A stretch of DNA of 64,000 nucleotides from Conchocele bisecta (GCA_029237695.1 JAQRGA010000379.1:25151-89150), one strand, 5' to 3'. Positions 47,382 through 57,775 are shown, counted from the first letter of the stretch. Notes: generated by a model from the sequence alone, not told the origin. A program made the numbers and translations.

Positions 47382-47463
47382 AAAAAGACTATAAAACCAA
47401 CAATCTATCATTGTGGTATTTAAAATAAGTTTTGGGTATTATGCATAATTTAAGGAGATTAAA

Positions 47464-47985
47464 ATTAACTTAACTCCAAAAGGTGCGCTAGCTGTCCAAT
47501 ATGGTCACCAGGAAAAATTACAATTAGCAACCAGACTTATTCAAGGAGAGGTCGATATAAATCGCTATGTTAAAGGTGTTTGTTACGATGTTGCCGCGTT
47601 TATTAAATATCTTTTAGGGAGCGATCACCTGCCTTATGGAGGAGGAATAACAACTGCACAACTTATTACTATTACAGCGCAAGGATGGATTCCCAATTTA
47701 AACTCGTATACACATTGGCAATATAGGGATCTTATTCCGTCAGGCAGTATTATTACATTTAGAAGATTGGTATATGACCAAGTTTTTCATGCCGCTATAT
47801 CAATAGGTATGACTTCAATACGCGCTGTGAACGGAGGCCCACTAGGAGCCGGGTGGATGGTGCCGGCCAACTTAAACACTGTGTTAAAATTGAGTCCCAA
47901 ACGTCCTGCTCACCGTCAAGATATATTTTTGTATGATAATACAAATATTGTAGTTCAGATTCAAAGGAATCTGGCTTGTACATAA
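47464..47985 (+). CDS. Gene C, copy 2: 173-aa Cys/His protein without an ATG start
   Basis: The frame is open from 47464 to TAA 47983-47985, but no ATG or GTG lies at its start. An AAGGAG site at 47452-47457 is six bases before an ATT in frame, a rare start codon. Features: KGVCYDVAAFIKYLLG (candidate nucleophile), ITITAQGWIPNL, VFHAAISIGM (candidate His) and NGGPLGAGWMVPA. Cys early, His later and Gly-rich strands again suggest an NlpC/P60-like fold. It may work with B. The first upstream ATG (47441) is out of frame. Confidence 0.5.
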   Translation: MNLTPKGALAVQYGHQEKLQLATRLIQGEVDINRYVKGVCYDVAAFIKYLLGSDHLPYGGGITTAQLITITAQGWIPNLNSYTHWQYRDLIPSGSIITFRRLVYDQVFHAAISIGMTSIRAVNGGPLGAGWMVPANLNTVLKLSPKRPAHRQDIFLYDNTNIVVQIQRNLACT

Positions 47986-48039
47986 CCCCAAAACCTTTTG
48001 CAATACCCCTATTTTCCGTACAGGGCGAATTCAACTAAG

Positions 48040-48102
48040 TGCAACTGCAATACCACCAAAAAACCAAACCATTCTAAAGTAGAAAATTCTATAATAAAAA
48101 AC
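48040..48102 (-). repeat. Right-end fragment of the IS3 element
   Basis: About 60 bases equal to the reverse complement of the right end of the IS at 56095-56157, ending where it meets a methyltransferase coding sequence. Same at 51357-51416. No transposase is present. Confidence 0.75.
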
Positions 48103-48686
48103 AACTTTAATTGGGTTATAAGTTATAGGTACGCTATCTAAGTAAGTTATTGTGTCTTTAACGGTTTTATCTTATCATCTTTATCTAAAACTAAATCAAA
48201 GCTATAACTTCTTTTTAGTGCAACTAAAAACATCTTTCTCTTTTTGCGGAACACCGTATTTAGACGCATCTATTAAATGGATGTTTAAGTTATATCCTAT
48301 GTCGCTAAAGTCTTTTAATCATATCTATAACTTTACCCTCACCCATAGAAAGAAGTCCTTTTACATTTTCTCCAACTACTATTTTTGGGCTTTTATCTTT
48401 AACTACTCTTTATATAAAAAGTTTCTCTCATCATTCATTGAACGACCAGTATTCGCAACAGAAAATCCTTGACAAGGAAATCCACCTAATACTATATCTA
48501 CATTATCAGGCATATTCTTACTATTTATTTGCGTTATATCTCCTAATGTTATTTCATTGCCTATATTTTTCTTATAAGTTCTTACTGCGTCCTTATCAAA
48601 ATCATTAGCCCAGACTACCTTAAAACCAGCCTTTATAAATCCTAAATCTAATCCACCACAACACTAAATAAAGATATAACTCTCAT
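48103..48686 (-). pseudogene. C5-cytosine methyltransferase, truncated, copy 1
   Basis: Near-identical to 51417-52007 but with more single-base indels, so no long frame remains. It has the same motifs in pieces (motif I, PCQ motif, ENV motif and QKRER-like motif) and is cut at the same point by the IS fragment. The target-recognition and C-terminal motif are missing. Confidence 0.7.
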
Positions 48687-49081
48687 CTCACCAACCTATA
48701 TAAGTAATACTCCTGCCAAACATATTATAAAATAAACTATTCATTCTATCTTGTATGTTTATTTGACAATTACCCTCGTTTAATCTAAACGTAAATACAT
48801 TAAAATAACCTCTACAGTCACCACACCAATAATTAAAACCATCTTTTTGTAGTTTTTATTTTATTATCACCACCAAACTTGCTACAAACATTTTTTATCA
48901 CCTCACTACTTTATAGTTGTATGAAAAATGGGGGTATTACAAAAAGCCTCAAGATGACTGGTTAAAGACTATTTTTTAAATGGAATGTGTTGCACTTATG
49001 GGTTGAATTAACCTATTATTATTATTGTTATTATGTGATAAATACCTTGTATAATTTTTTTTAACTAAATAAGCAGGTACA
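48687..49081 (+). repeat. Methyltransferase upstream region and header repeat, copy 3
   Basis: Positions 48687-48832 are the region upstream of the methyltransferase (matching 8032-8200). From 48833 the header begins with AATTAAAACCATC and includes the IS3 left-end fragment at about 48907-48945. It then runs to the gene A start. No gene is contained. Confidence 0.8.
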
Positions 49082-49083
49082 TT

Positions 49084-49755
49084 ATGTCTGAATATAAATT
49101 AACAATTAACCTAAATGCAGAAACTTTAAAATATTTACATGATAAAAAACTAGAACTATATTTATTTAAAGGGGCATCAGCTATAGCTGGAGCTAAAGCA
49201 TGTCTTTGGATAAAGATAGATAAGTTTTCTAAAAAATTAACAATTCATTGGAAGAAAAATATGATGGATTTTTTTATAGGGGGTATACTGAAGCTGGTGC
49301 TAATATTGATATGACAGATAAAGATACCTTAACAGAGGAGAAAAATATATTTTACACCCAGATGGGAGTGCTTCTAAAAGAGAAGGGCCGGCTGGTCTTT
49401 TGTCTTTTGCGGCTGATAAAGATATTGAAGAGACTGGTCATGTGGCCTCGCTCTTAAAGGAACAAAAATTGTAACGCCTATTGTTGCAACAAACATAACA
49501 CCAGCTATATCTGAGTCTATGAAGGTAAATGAAAAAATACTAGGATACCTAGCATCAAAAATAGATGTTGGTGACGTTGTGATAGCGTCAACAAGTCAAA
49601 CATTTGTGATTGATTATAATACAGCGTCACTAGAATGTTCCTTGAGTTTTTGATAAATTTAAAGGATGGATTAAAGATGAACAATATGATCCGCGTGTCA
49701 CATTAATTGATAATGGCACTGATATTGCCAAACAAATAATTAACGAAGGTTGAAT
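49084..49755 (+). pseudogene. Gene A, copy 3, frameshifted
   Basis: Same start and order as copy 2, but with single-base changes near 49252 (lost A in a GAA), 49337, 49430 and in a T-run at 49650. The sequence otherwise matches copy 2 at nearly every base. Because all differences are indels in a very recent duplicate, sequencing error is a strong alternative to decay. Confidence 0.65.
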
Positions 49756-49838
49756 TTATATGATAAGCAGTAGCTGAAAATGAGTTTTTAATATTTCTTA
49801 AAAACTATGCACTAATAAAATAAAGACGAATTAAAATT

Positions 49839-50698
49839 ATGAATAGACCAATGACAAACGAAGAAAAGATACGATTTCGTGGATATTTCCCTAAGCTAGA
49901 TACAAATCGGTCGATAGTAACAGACAACGTAACTGAAGTTTACAACTGTATAGCATGGACGGTTAAAATTACATCAAGCTGGATATGGCCTGGCGATAAT
50001 ATCATGGATTTTGATGCCTTCTATAATCGACGTGGATTTGTTCGTTCGCCAGAAGAGTATGCTTGCTCTATCGCAGCTTGGGGGAGAAGTTCATCTCAAA
50101 TGACTCACGGGTCTGTATTAGCTGATCCAGAAACAGCTAAACTTAAATGGGAGTCTAAATGTGGGAGTGATCTGCGAATTTTGCATAAACGTGATGAACT
50201 TGAGTGCGAAGAGTATGGTGAAATTCTTTTTTTTTATAGACTCAACACTACTTTGGCAGATGACAAGTTTGCGTCTATTATTTCCAAAATAAATGATACG
50301 ACACAAGGAGACTTTATGAAACTTGAAAATGAAATAGAGGAGCAATTACGAGTAGAAATAAAGTCTGTCCCAGAAAAGACAAGAGTGTCATTCGATAAAA
50401 TTTTCTGTGAATGGCAAAAAACTTGGGGTGCTGAAGAATTTAAGTATATTTCAAACCCATCATTTGTCCGACTTACGAAGCCTTACCAGATCTTGTCGCA
50501 ATGGGCGATCAAATTTTACCTTTAATTATTGAAAAACTTCTCAATACCAATAATTTCTTTGCGCTGCAACTCTACGATTCGCTGCAGTCAAATAAAAAAT
50601 TGATTGTTTGTTTAGATCCAGCAGCAGAACGAAATTCTTGAAGGTGAGCAAGGACGTGCACGCCGCACAGTGCTTGCGTGGTTAAAAAGTAAAAAAAG
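49839..50698 (+). pseudogene. Gene B, copy 3, frameshifted
   Basis: Identical in layout to copy 2, with a few substitutions between residues 25 and 135. One missing base near 50490 ends the frame early; further indels occur near 50625 and 50685. The YNCIAW and MTHGS motifs are unchanged. Confidence 0.65.
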
Positions 50699-50774
50699 AC
50701 TATAAAACCAACAATCTATCATTGTGGTATTTAAAATAAGCTTTGGGTACTATGCATAATTTAAGGAGATTAAA

Positions 50775-51299
50775 ATTAATTCTTAACTCCCAAAAGGTGC
50801 GCTAGCTGTCCAATATGGTCGCCAGGAAAAATTACAATTAGCAACCAGACTTATTCAAGGAGAGGTCGATATAAATCGCTATGTTATAGGTGTTTGTTAC
50901 GATGTTGCCGCGTTTATTAAATATCTTTTAGGGAGCGATCACCTACCTTATAGAGGAGGAATAACAACTGCACAACTTATTACTATTACAGCGCAAGGAT
51001 GGATTCCCAATTTAAACTCGTATACACATTGGCAATATAGGGATCTTATTCCGTCAGGCAGTATTATTACATTTAGAAGATTGGTATATGACCAAGTTTT
51101 TCATGCCGCTATATCAATAGGTATGACTTCAATACGCGCTGTGAACGGAGGCCCACTAGGAGCCGGGTGGATGGTGCCGGCCAACTTAAACACTGTGTTA
51201 AAATTGAGTCCCAAACGTCCTGCTCACCGTCAAGATATATTTTTGTATGATAATACAAATATTGTAGTTCAGATTCAAAGGAATCTGGCTAGTACATAA
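50775..51299 (+). pseudogene. Gene C, copy 3
   Basis: Almost identical to copy 2, but two or three extra bases near 50782-50790 introduce a stop just after the ribosome-binding site, so the upstream ATT start is lost. From about 50792 the frame is open to 51297-51299. The Cys and His segments are unchanged. Confidence 0.55.
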
Positions 51300-51416
51300 C
51301 CCCAAAACCTTTTGCAATACCCCTATTTTCCGTACAGGGCGAATTCAACTAAGTGCAACTGCAATACCACCAAAAAACCAAACCATTCTAAAGTAGAAAA
51401 TTCTATAATAAAAAAC

Positions 51417-52007
51417 AACTTTAATTGGGTTATAAGTTATAGGTACGCTATCTAAGTAAGTTATTGTGTCTTTAACGGTTTTAATCTTATCATCTTTATC
51501 TAAAACTAAATCAAAGCTATACTTCTTTTTAGTGCCAACTAAAAACACTCTTTCTCTTTTTTGCGGAACACCGTATTTAGACGCATCTATTAAATGGATG
51601 TTTAAGTTATATCCTATGTCGCTAAAGTCTTTTACAATCATATCTATAACTTTACCCTCACCCATAGAAAGAAGTCCTTTTACATTTTCTCCAACTACTA
51701 TTTTTGGGCTTTTATCTTTAACTACTCTTTATATAAAAAGTTTCTCTCATCATTCATTTGAACGACCAGTATTCGCAACAGAAAATCCTTGACAAGGAAA
51801 TCCACCTAATACTATATCTACATTATCAGGCATATTCTTACTATTTATTTGCGTTATATCTCCTAATGTTATTTCATTGCCTATATTTTTCTTATAAGTT
51901 CTTACTGCGTCCTTATCAAAATCATTAGCCCAGACTACCTTAAAACCAGCCTTTATAAATCCTAAATCTAATCCACCACAACCACTAAATAAAGATATAA
52001 CTCTCAT
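51417..52007 (-). pseudogene. C5-cytosine methyltransferase, truncated, copy 2
   Basis: ATG 52007 opens MRVISLFSGCGGLDLG (motif I, SAM binding); GGFPCQGFS holds the catalytic Cys (motif IV), GENVKGLLS is motif VI and VPQKRERVFLVG is motif VIII. After ITYLDSVPITYNP the coding sequence is replaced by the IS3 right-end fragment, so the target-recognition domain and motif X are gone. One frame change lies near 51700-51750. Inactive as a methyltransferase. It is a different family member from the gene at 1721-2774. Confidence 0.78.
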
Positions 52008-52400
52008 CTCACCAACCCTATATAAGTAATACTCTGCCAAACATATTATAAAATAAACATTCATTCTATCTTGTATGTTTATTTGACAATTACCCTCGTT
52101 TAATCTAAACGTAAATCATTAAAATAACCTCTACAGTCACCACACCAATAATTAAAACCATCTTTTTGTAGTTTTATTTTATTATCACCATCAAACTTGC
52201 TACAAACTTTTTTATCATCAAACCTCTACTTTATAGTTGTATGGAAAATGGGGGTATTACAAAAAGCCTCAAGATGACTGGTAAAGACTATTTTTTAAAT
52301 GGAAATGTTGCACTTATGGGTTGAATTAACCTATTATTATTATTGTTATTATGTGATAAGCACCTTGTATAATTTTTTTTTAACTAAATAAGCAGGTACA
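52008..52400 (+). repeat. Methyltransferase upstream region and header repeat, copy 4
   Basis: Same content as 48687-49081: upstream region of the methyltransferase, then the header from 52151 with the IS3 left-end fragment at about 52221-52260 and the gene A promoter. Confidence 0.8.
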
Positions 52401-52402
52401 TT

Positions 52403-53074
52403 ATGTCTGAATATCAATTAACAATTAACCTAAATGCAGAAACTTTACAATATTTAAATGATAAAAAACTAGAACTATATTTATTTAAAGGGGCATCAGC
52501 TATAGCTGGAACTAAATCATGTCTTTGGATAAAGATAACTAAGTTTGTTAATCAATTAACAATTAGTTGGGATGAAAAATATGATGGATTTTTTTATCAG
52601 GGGGATACTAGAGCTGGTGCTCATATTGATATGACAGATAAAGATGCCTTAACAGAAGGAGAAAAATATATTTTACACCCAGATGGGACTACTTCTAAAA
52701 GAGAAGGGCCGGCTGGTTTTTTTTATTTTGGGACTGATAAATATATTACAGAAGGCTGGTCAGGTGGCCTCGCTCTTAAAGGAACAAAAAATATAACGCC
52801 TATTGTTTCAACATACATGCCACCAGATACAGCTGAGTTTATGAAGATAAATAAAAAAATACTAGGATACCTAGCATCAAAAATAGATGTTGGTGACGTT
52901 GTGATAGCGTCAACAAATCAAACATTTGTGATTGATTATAATACATCGTCACTAGAATGTTCCTTGAGTTTTGATAAATATCAAGGATGGACTAAAGATG
53001 AACAACATGATCCGCGTGTCACATTAATTGATAATGGCACTGATATTGCCAAACAAATAATTAACGAAGGTTGA
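52403..53074 (+). CDS. Gene A, copy 4 (most diverged)
   Basis: An intact 223-residue frame. Against copy 1 the first 38 residues differ once and the last 70 differ about ten times, while residues 39-153 differ at roughly a third of positions (for example ITKFVNQLTISW and GFFYQGDTRAGAHI). Such a mosaic with no broken codon suggests diversifying selection or recombination with another allele. B is truncated downstream exactly as in copy 1. Confidence 0.65.
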   Translation: MSEYQLTINLNAETLQYLNDKKLELYLFKGASAIAGTKSCLWIKITKFVNQLTISWDEKYDGFFYQGDTRAGAHIDMTDKDALTEGEKYILHPDGTTSKREGPAGFFYFGTDKYITEGWSGGLALKGTKNITPIVSTYMPPDTAEFMKINKKILGYLASKIDVGDVVIASTNQTFVIDYNTSSLECSLSFDKYQGWTKDEQHDPRVTLIDNGTDIAKQIINEG

Positions 53075-53167
53075 ATTTATATGATAAGCAGTAGCTGAAA
53101 ATGATTTTAATTTTAATATTTTCTTAAAAAACTTATACACTAATAAAATAAAAGACGAATAAAAATT

Positions 53168-53390
53168 ATGAATAGACCAATGACAAACGAAGAAAAGATA
53201 CGGCTCTTAGAGATATCTATGGCTTAAAACAGCGTGATGTCTTTGTTCAAAACATTGGTGGTGGACGCACAAGACTAGTTATAAAATAAACAAGAGTCAG
53301 GGTGAAAACAATAGCGAAAAGAAACACCCTGTATTAAAAATGTAATCCCATTCCCACATCAAAATTTAGGAATATGCTAAAATTTTTCCT
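53168..53390 (+). pseudogene. Gene B start/Fic tail chimera and flank, second copy
   Basis: Repeats the 34154-34400 arrangement: MNRPMTNEEKIR joined at GATACG to the 3' end of the second Fic gene, then its flank. Slightly diverged from the first copy, so the joint was formed once and then duplicated. No tRNA-like attachment sequence follows here. Confidence 0.8.
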
Positions 53391-53391
53391 A

Positions 53392-54370
53392 AAATACTAA
53401 ACAAAATGATTGTATATTAGAGCAAAATAAAAAAAAGTAAGTAATGCAAAATATATGATACCGATGGGCTGCATCTGCTCGTATCTCCTAAGGGCGCAAA
53501 GTCTATGCATGGCATGAGAAACACCTTGAAATTAAAATCGGTAGACATCATTTAACATCTATAACTGGTGCAAAAAAGAAGCGAGATGACTATTTGCTGA
53601 TGATAGATAACGATAAAAATCCAAAGCACAAGCTTAGTAATTCAAAATAATTTAAAGATATTGCCTTGTGTTGGCTGTAAACATAAGATCATTTATCAAG
53701 TAGAACAATAAAAACAATAAAAATATGTATAAGCAAGTGTATTGACGAATTTGGGCATATTCCTATAATATCTGAGATAGATTCAATACAAGTTATTGGG
53801 CTTTTTGCAAAAGATTAAAAATAAGGGACATATTAAAACTGCCAAAAGAACTAAGTCGGTCATTTTAATGGTGTATGAATATGTAAATATTATTAATTTA
53901 ACAAACATAAATCCAACAACTGGACTGTATCGTATTTTAAAAAATAAAAAGAGCAAGAACTTTCCATTTGTTAAAAAAGTTGAATGCATTAAAAGTTTGA
54001 TGTTTTATATTAATAATTATCAAAGAATGGCAGAAGTTCAGTTAGCACTAAAAATATCTTTGTAATGCCAAGAGAGTTAAGATTTGCTAGATGAAGTGAA
54101 TTTGAAGATAATATTTAGCGTATACTAGTTAAGATAATGAAATTAAGAAGAGAGCATTTGGTTCCATTATCTATTCAAGTTAAAGCATTATTTAAAGAGT
54201 TAAAGATATTTAATCATAGCAAGAAGTATATATTTTTCTCTTATTCTAAAGACAAGACCCATAATAATAAGTGACAACACTTTAACGACCGTCTTTAAAA
54301 GAATGAGATATAATGAAAAAACAAACTGTTTATGGCTTTAAATACTTAGCGTCTACTCAGTTAAACGAGT
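53392..54370 (+). pseudogene. DUF4102 tyrosine integrase, full length but heavily decayed
   Basis: Nearly the whole integrase can be traced: DTDGLHLLVSPKG-like start, KIGRHHLTSITGAKKKRDDY, the core-binding helix KNKGHIKTAKRTKSVI, ALKISL and MPRELRFAR (first catalytic Arg region), RREHLVPLSIQVKAL (second, with His-like position) and VYGFKYLASTQLNE, where the usual HGFR box has Tyr and Lys. Many stops and shifts (53650, 53810, 54062, 54275). Substitutions as well as indels mark it as a true pseudogene. A relative of the 34.6-kb integrase. Confidence 0.72.
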
Positions 54371-54375
54371 AAAGT

Positions 54376-54540
54376 TATGATCCATATATAATTGATAAAG
54401 TGGATGTACGGATATTCTTTAACCCAAAATAAAGGTATATTGATGCCTTCGAATTGCATATATTGTCCTTTCATATCGGATTACGATCTGCCAATATATC
54501 CTGGTGCTTCTGCTAGTTGTCCTGTTTTCCTAGGTTCTGT
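54376..54540 (+). pseudogene. Fragment of a second YcaO gene
   Basis: About 50 codons (YGYSLTQNKGILMPSNCIYCPF, then ISDYDLPIYPGAS) closely match YcaO residues in the middle of the 21.5-23.0 kb gene, with substitutions. Nothing of the rest of YcaO is present. It is directly after the decayed integrase. The following ~240 bases up to 54781 hold AT-rich sequence with no supported gene. Confidence 0.7.
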
Positions 54541-54781
54541 GCAAAATTTTATTATTTTATTATTTTATAATTTTATTAGTTATCTAGATGAGTGTTATTT
54601 TATTAAATTGGATGACTTTAGTTGATTTGCACATTTTATTTAGTTTATCTTGTTTACTTACTTACAATGATAAGTAATATTCTATAGAAAAAAAATACTT
54701 ATAAAAATTATCAAACTTATTAGTTAAATACACTTACTAAAAATATGATTGAATGTATTATATTAGATACCTTTTTAAATA

Positions 54782-54942
54782 ATGGTTGCTATTATGTATA
54801 CACTTACATCTATATTCCCAACTATAAAAACCCTCACAAAAGCCAGTACTCTTGCGCTAAGTATCTTTACCTTTTTACTTGCTGTTGAGACGCAAGCAAA
54901 AGAAGGCTTTAATAAGTCTTCTTACTTAGACCTTAGTAAGCC
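54782..54942 (+). pseudogene. Inverse autotransporter adhesin, N-terminal signal region before the IS
   Basis: ATG 54782 (or 54797) opens a signal peptide (LTKASTLALSIFTFLLAVETQAKEG). The frame then meets the left end of the IS3 element at 54943. The continuation after the IS at 56158 belongs to the same gene by content. An estimated part of the beta-barrel between the two was lost or lies in the shift. Confidence 0.6.
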
Positions 54943-55012
54943 TGTAATACCCCCATTTTCCATACAACTATAAAGTAGAGGTTTGACTGTTTACAGTCAT
55001 TTTATTACGCCA

Positions 55013-55800
55013 CCTTTGCTCTTGGTGGTATTCCACCTAGTGCAAAATGCGGTCGTTCATTATTACAAACCCATAGCCACTGTGTGGTCAGATTTTGTGC
55101 TTGTTCAACTGAATCAAATAAATGTAAGTCCAAACACTCCTGTCTTACTGTTCGATTAAATCTCTCAATATAGGCGTTTTGAGTTGGCTTGCCTGGTTGG
55201 ATATATTTAAGTTCAATATCACTTGTTTGCGCCTAATCTCTGAGTTGTTGGCTTATATATTTAGGACCATTATCACATCTTATTGAATTTGGTTTACCAC
55301 GCCACTCAACTAGGCGTTCTAATGATTGAATAACTCGTCTTGCTGGCATAGATAAATCCACATCAATATTAAGGCCCTTCTAGGTTGTAATCATCCACCA
55401 CATTAAAGGCTCTGATACTTCTACCATCAGTGAGTGAATCGCTCATAAAATCCATTGACCAAGTTTGATTGATTTTGCTTGGCACACTCAGTGCCTCAGG
55501 CTTGTCTCGTTTGATCCTCCTTCTGGGTTTGATTCTTAAATTAAGCTACAACTCTCTATAAATGCGATAAACACGCTTATGATTAAATTTGTAACCTTTG
55601 ACATTACGCAGATATAAATAGCACAACTTAAAACCCCAACGCTTGTGCGTTTGAGTTAAACGCAGCAGATAATCGGCAATCATGGCATTTTCATTACTGA
55701 GTCTTGGTTTGTAGTAATAGGTACTTTTACTGATACTGCAAACCTCACAGACAAGTTTAATGCTTGTGATCTTATTTTGTTGATTAATGTTTAAAGCCAT
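55013..55800 (-). pseudogene. IS3 orfB transposase (rve/DDE), frameshifted
   Basis: The N-terminal part (55800-55546) has ITSIKLVCEVCSISKSTYYY and HKRWGFKLCYLYLRNVKGY. Further frames give SMDFMSDSLTDGRSIRAFNV (first Asp), IRCDNGPKYISQQL (second Asp) and YIERFNRTVRQECLD (Glu), the complete DDE set, and end near 55013. At least three frame changes and a stop break it. Normally it is made as an OrfAB fusion by -1 frameshifting; this copy may be inactive or mis-sequenced. Confidence 0.8.
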
Positions 55801-55820
55801 CTCACGCCTTGTAGATGGCT

Positions 55821-56087
55821 TTAAAACTTTTTTGCTAAAGCATCCTTTGCAATTTGCAGTTTTAACTCACTCTCAGCATACATACGCTTGAACTGAGTAT
55901 TTTCTGATTCCAGTTCCTTTAGGCATTTAACCATGGAAACATCTGCATCACCATATTTAGAACGCCACTTATAAAATGTGGCTTGGCTCATTGCGTATTC
56001 ACGACACAGTTCAGTTGCAGATATGCCTGATTGATTTTGTTTGAGAATATTAACGATTTGTGACTCTGTGTATCTTGATTTTTTCAT
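55821..56087 (-). CDS. IS3 orfA, HTH protein
   Basis: An 88-residue protein with a Tnp_1 helix-turn-helix (YTESQIVNILKQNQSGISATE, MSQATFYKWRSKYG) and a C-terminal leucine-zipper-like helix. It binds the IS ends. ATG 56087 is preceded by AAGGAG. Intact. Confidence 0.88.
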   Translation of the reverse strand: MKKSRYTESQIVNILKQNQSGISATELCREYAMSQATFYKWRSKYGDADVSMVKCLKELESENTQFKRMYAESELKLQIAKDALAKKF

Positions 56088-56157
56088 GTGAAAACTCCTT
56101 GTTTTTTATTATAGAATTTTCTACTTTAGAATGGTTTGGTTTTTTGGTGGTATTACA

Positions 56158-57760
56158 TTGCTCTAACTTTAGCTCACATATTAATGCTTATTATCCAATC
56201 TCAGATGAAAAAATCATTGGTAAATATGTTGAAGAAGCATTAGCAGGACATGATGTTAAATTAACAGGGCAAGTTCCTTACTTGCCTTGGGCAAAAGCTA
56301 AAGGTACTTATTATCATTGGGATGCTATAAAAGGTACAAATATTAATGGCAGTATCCTTGGTATGGAAATCAAACTTACCCCATCAATTAATTTTGAATT
56401 TGGACAAGAAGACTCTAACACCACAAGCAGTAAAAGCTATGGTAAATTAAGCGTTGAATTACCTATTAGTGATAACGAGCAATTCATTGATTTTGCAGTT
56501 GATGATAAGCCATTTAAAGCCAGTGGAGTGATGGATTTAACTGATCTAGAATTTGTAGAACGCGCTAACAAGATTCGTATTGAAAAAACCCTTGCCTCTA
56601 ATGCTGGTACTGCTAGCTTAGGTGAATACAATGCAAAAACTGTAGGTGCTTCTTGTACGCTTGAAGATAGTGAAGGACTAACTAAGCTAGGTATAACAGA
56701 TGATAGCGGTAGTATTAGCTTAAATGATATAGAGATGAAAGCAGGGCTAGTAACTTTGTCTTGCACAGGAGGTAGCTATATTGATGAAGCAACTGGTAAA
56801 ACGACCAATGCAGATGATATGCGCGCGGCATTTATACATTCAGGTAGAGGAGATTTTACTGTTTCAGCATCACCATTATCTGAAATTGCTTATCGATTAG
56901 CAGAAACAGGTGCAGGCCTAGCAGCTGATATTGCCGCTAAGAATAAAATGGTTGCTACTAAATTTGGTATCTCAAGTGTTAACTTTGTTAAAATTAAAAC
57001 CATTCCAACTGAGCTTAATGACAAAAGAGCTAATAATGATAATGCAGGTAAGTTTGGTTTAATACTAGCAGCTGTATCACAAATGATGGAGTCTGATTCT
57101 AGTATTAGTATTAATACTTTAATTACTTACTTAACTCAAGATGATGAAATTTTGGCTTATAAATTAATAACAGCCATGAATGAATGTAATACTGGTAGTG
57201 CAGGTGATGTTGATGGAGTAGCTTGTAGTGGTACTGGTAACTTAGGTGCTGCATTTTCAGCAACTGGCGAAGGCTCAATTAAAGGCAACTTTGCTATTAT
57301 TTTAATCAGTCTTTATGATGGCACTAATACAGTACCAAGTATTGAAAACTATAATAATGCTGGAGTTAGTGGTGTAACTATTGATAATTTAGCAGAAGTT
57401 AATGCTGTAGTTGCAAAAGCAACACCAGCTAATTCTAATACTACTGCTAAAATCCAAGCCTTAGTAAATAGTGCGCAGGTCAGGCGTACTGTACTTCAAT
57501 CTTAACAGCAAGCCCAACAAGAGTAGTTGCTGATGGCAAGGTAATATCAATTATTACTTTACAACTTAAAGATAAATTTGGTAATAATTTACATACTAGT
57601 GGCTCAGATGTTACTATGAGTGCAGCCTCTGGGATAGGTGGGCCTCAAGATGGTTATGTTGATGGCATTTTCAGAGCATTTGTTTTTAACACTAATGCTA
57701 CAATTGCTGGAGAAGATGTAGACAGTACAGCTACAGTAACATTTTATAACAGTAAGTAAG
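56158..57760 (+). pseudogene. Inverse autotransporter (intimin/invasin-like) adhesin, body with Ig-like domain
   Basis: Starts right after the IS. Residues DEKIIGKYVEEALAGHDVKLTG, QVPYLPWAKAKGTYYHWDAI and GMEIKLTPSINFEFGQED correspond to the end of the inverse-autotransporter beta-domain of intimin-like proteins. A ~300-residue passenger follows. Near 57505 the frame changes into a Big_1-type Ig domain (PTRVVADGKVISIITLQLKD, KFGNNLHTSGSDVTM), ending near 57760. It would be displayed on the cell surface and bind a host or neighbour cell. Split by the IS and two shifts. Confidence 0.72.
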
Positions 57761-57775
57761 GTATTTCAGTTAAAA

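Larger units (their letters stand above)
54943..56157 (-). mobile_element. IS3-family insertion sequence (IS407-like group)
   Basis: Bounded by inverted repeats beginning TGTAATACCCCC (left) and TGTAATACCACC (right), 1215 bases. It carries orfA and orfB on the minus strand. It lies inside the adhesin gene. Fragments of its two ends occur separately at 33217, 45589, 48040, 48907, 51357 and 52221, so related copies once framed the A-B-C module. Confidence 0.88.
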
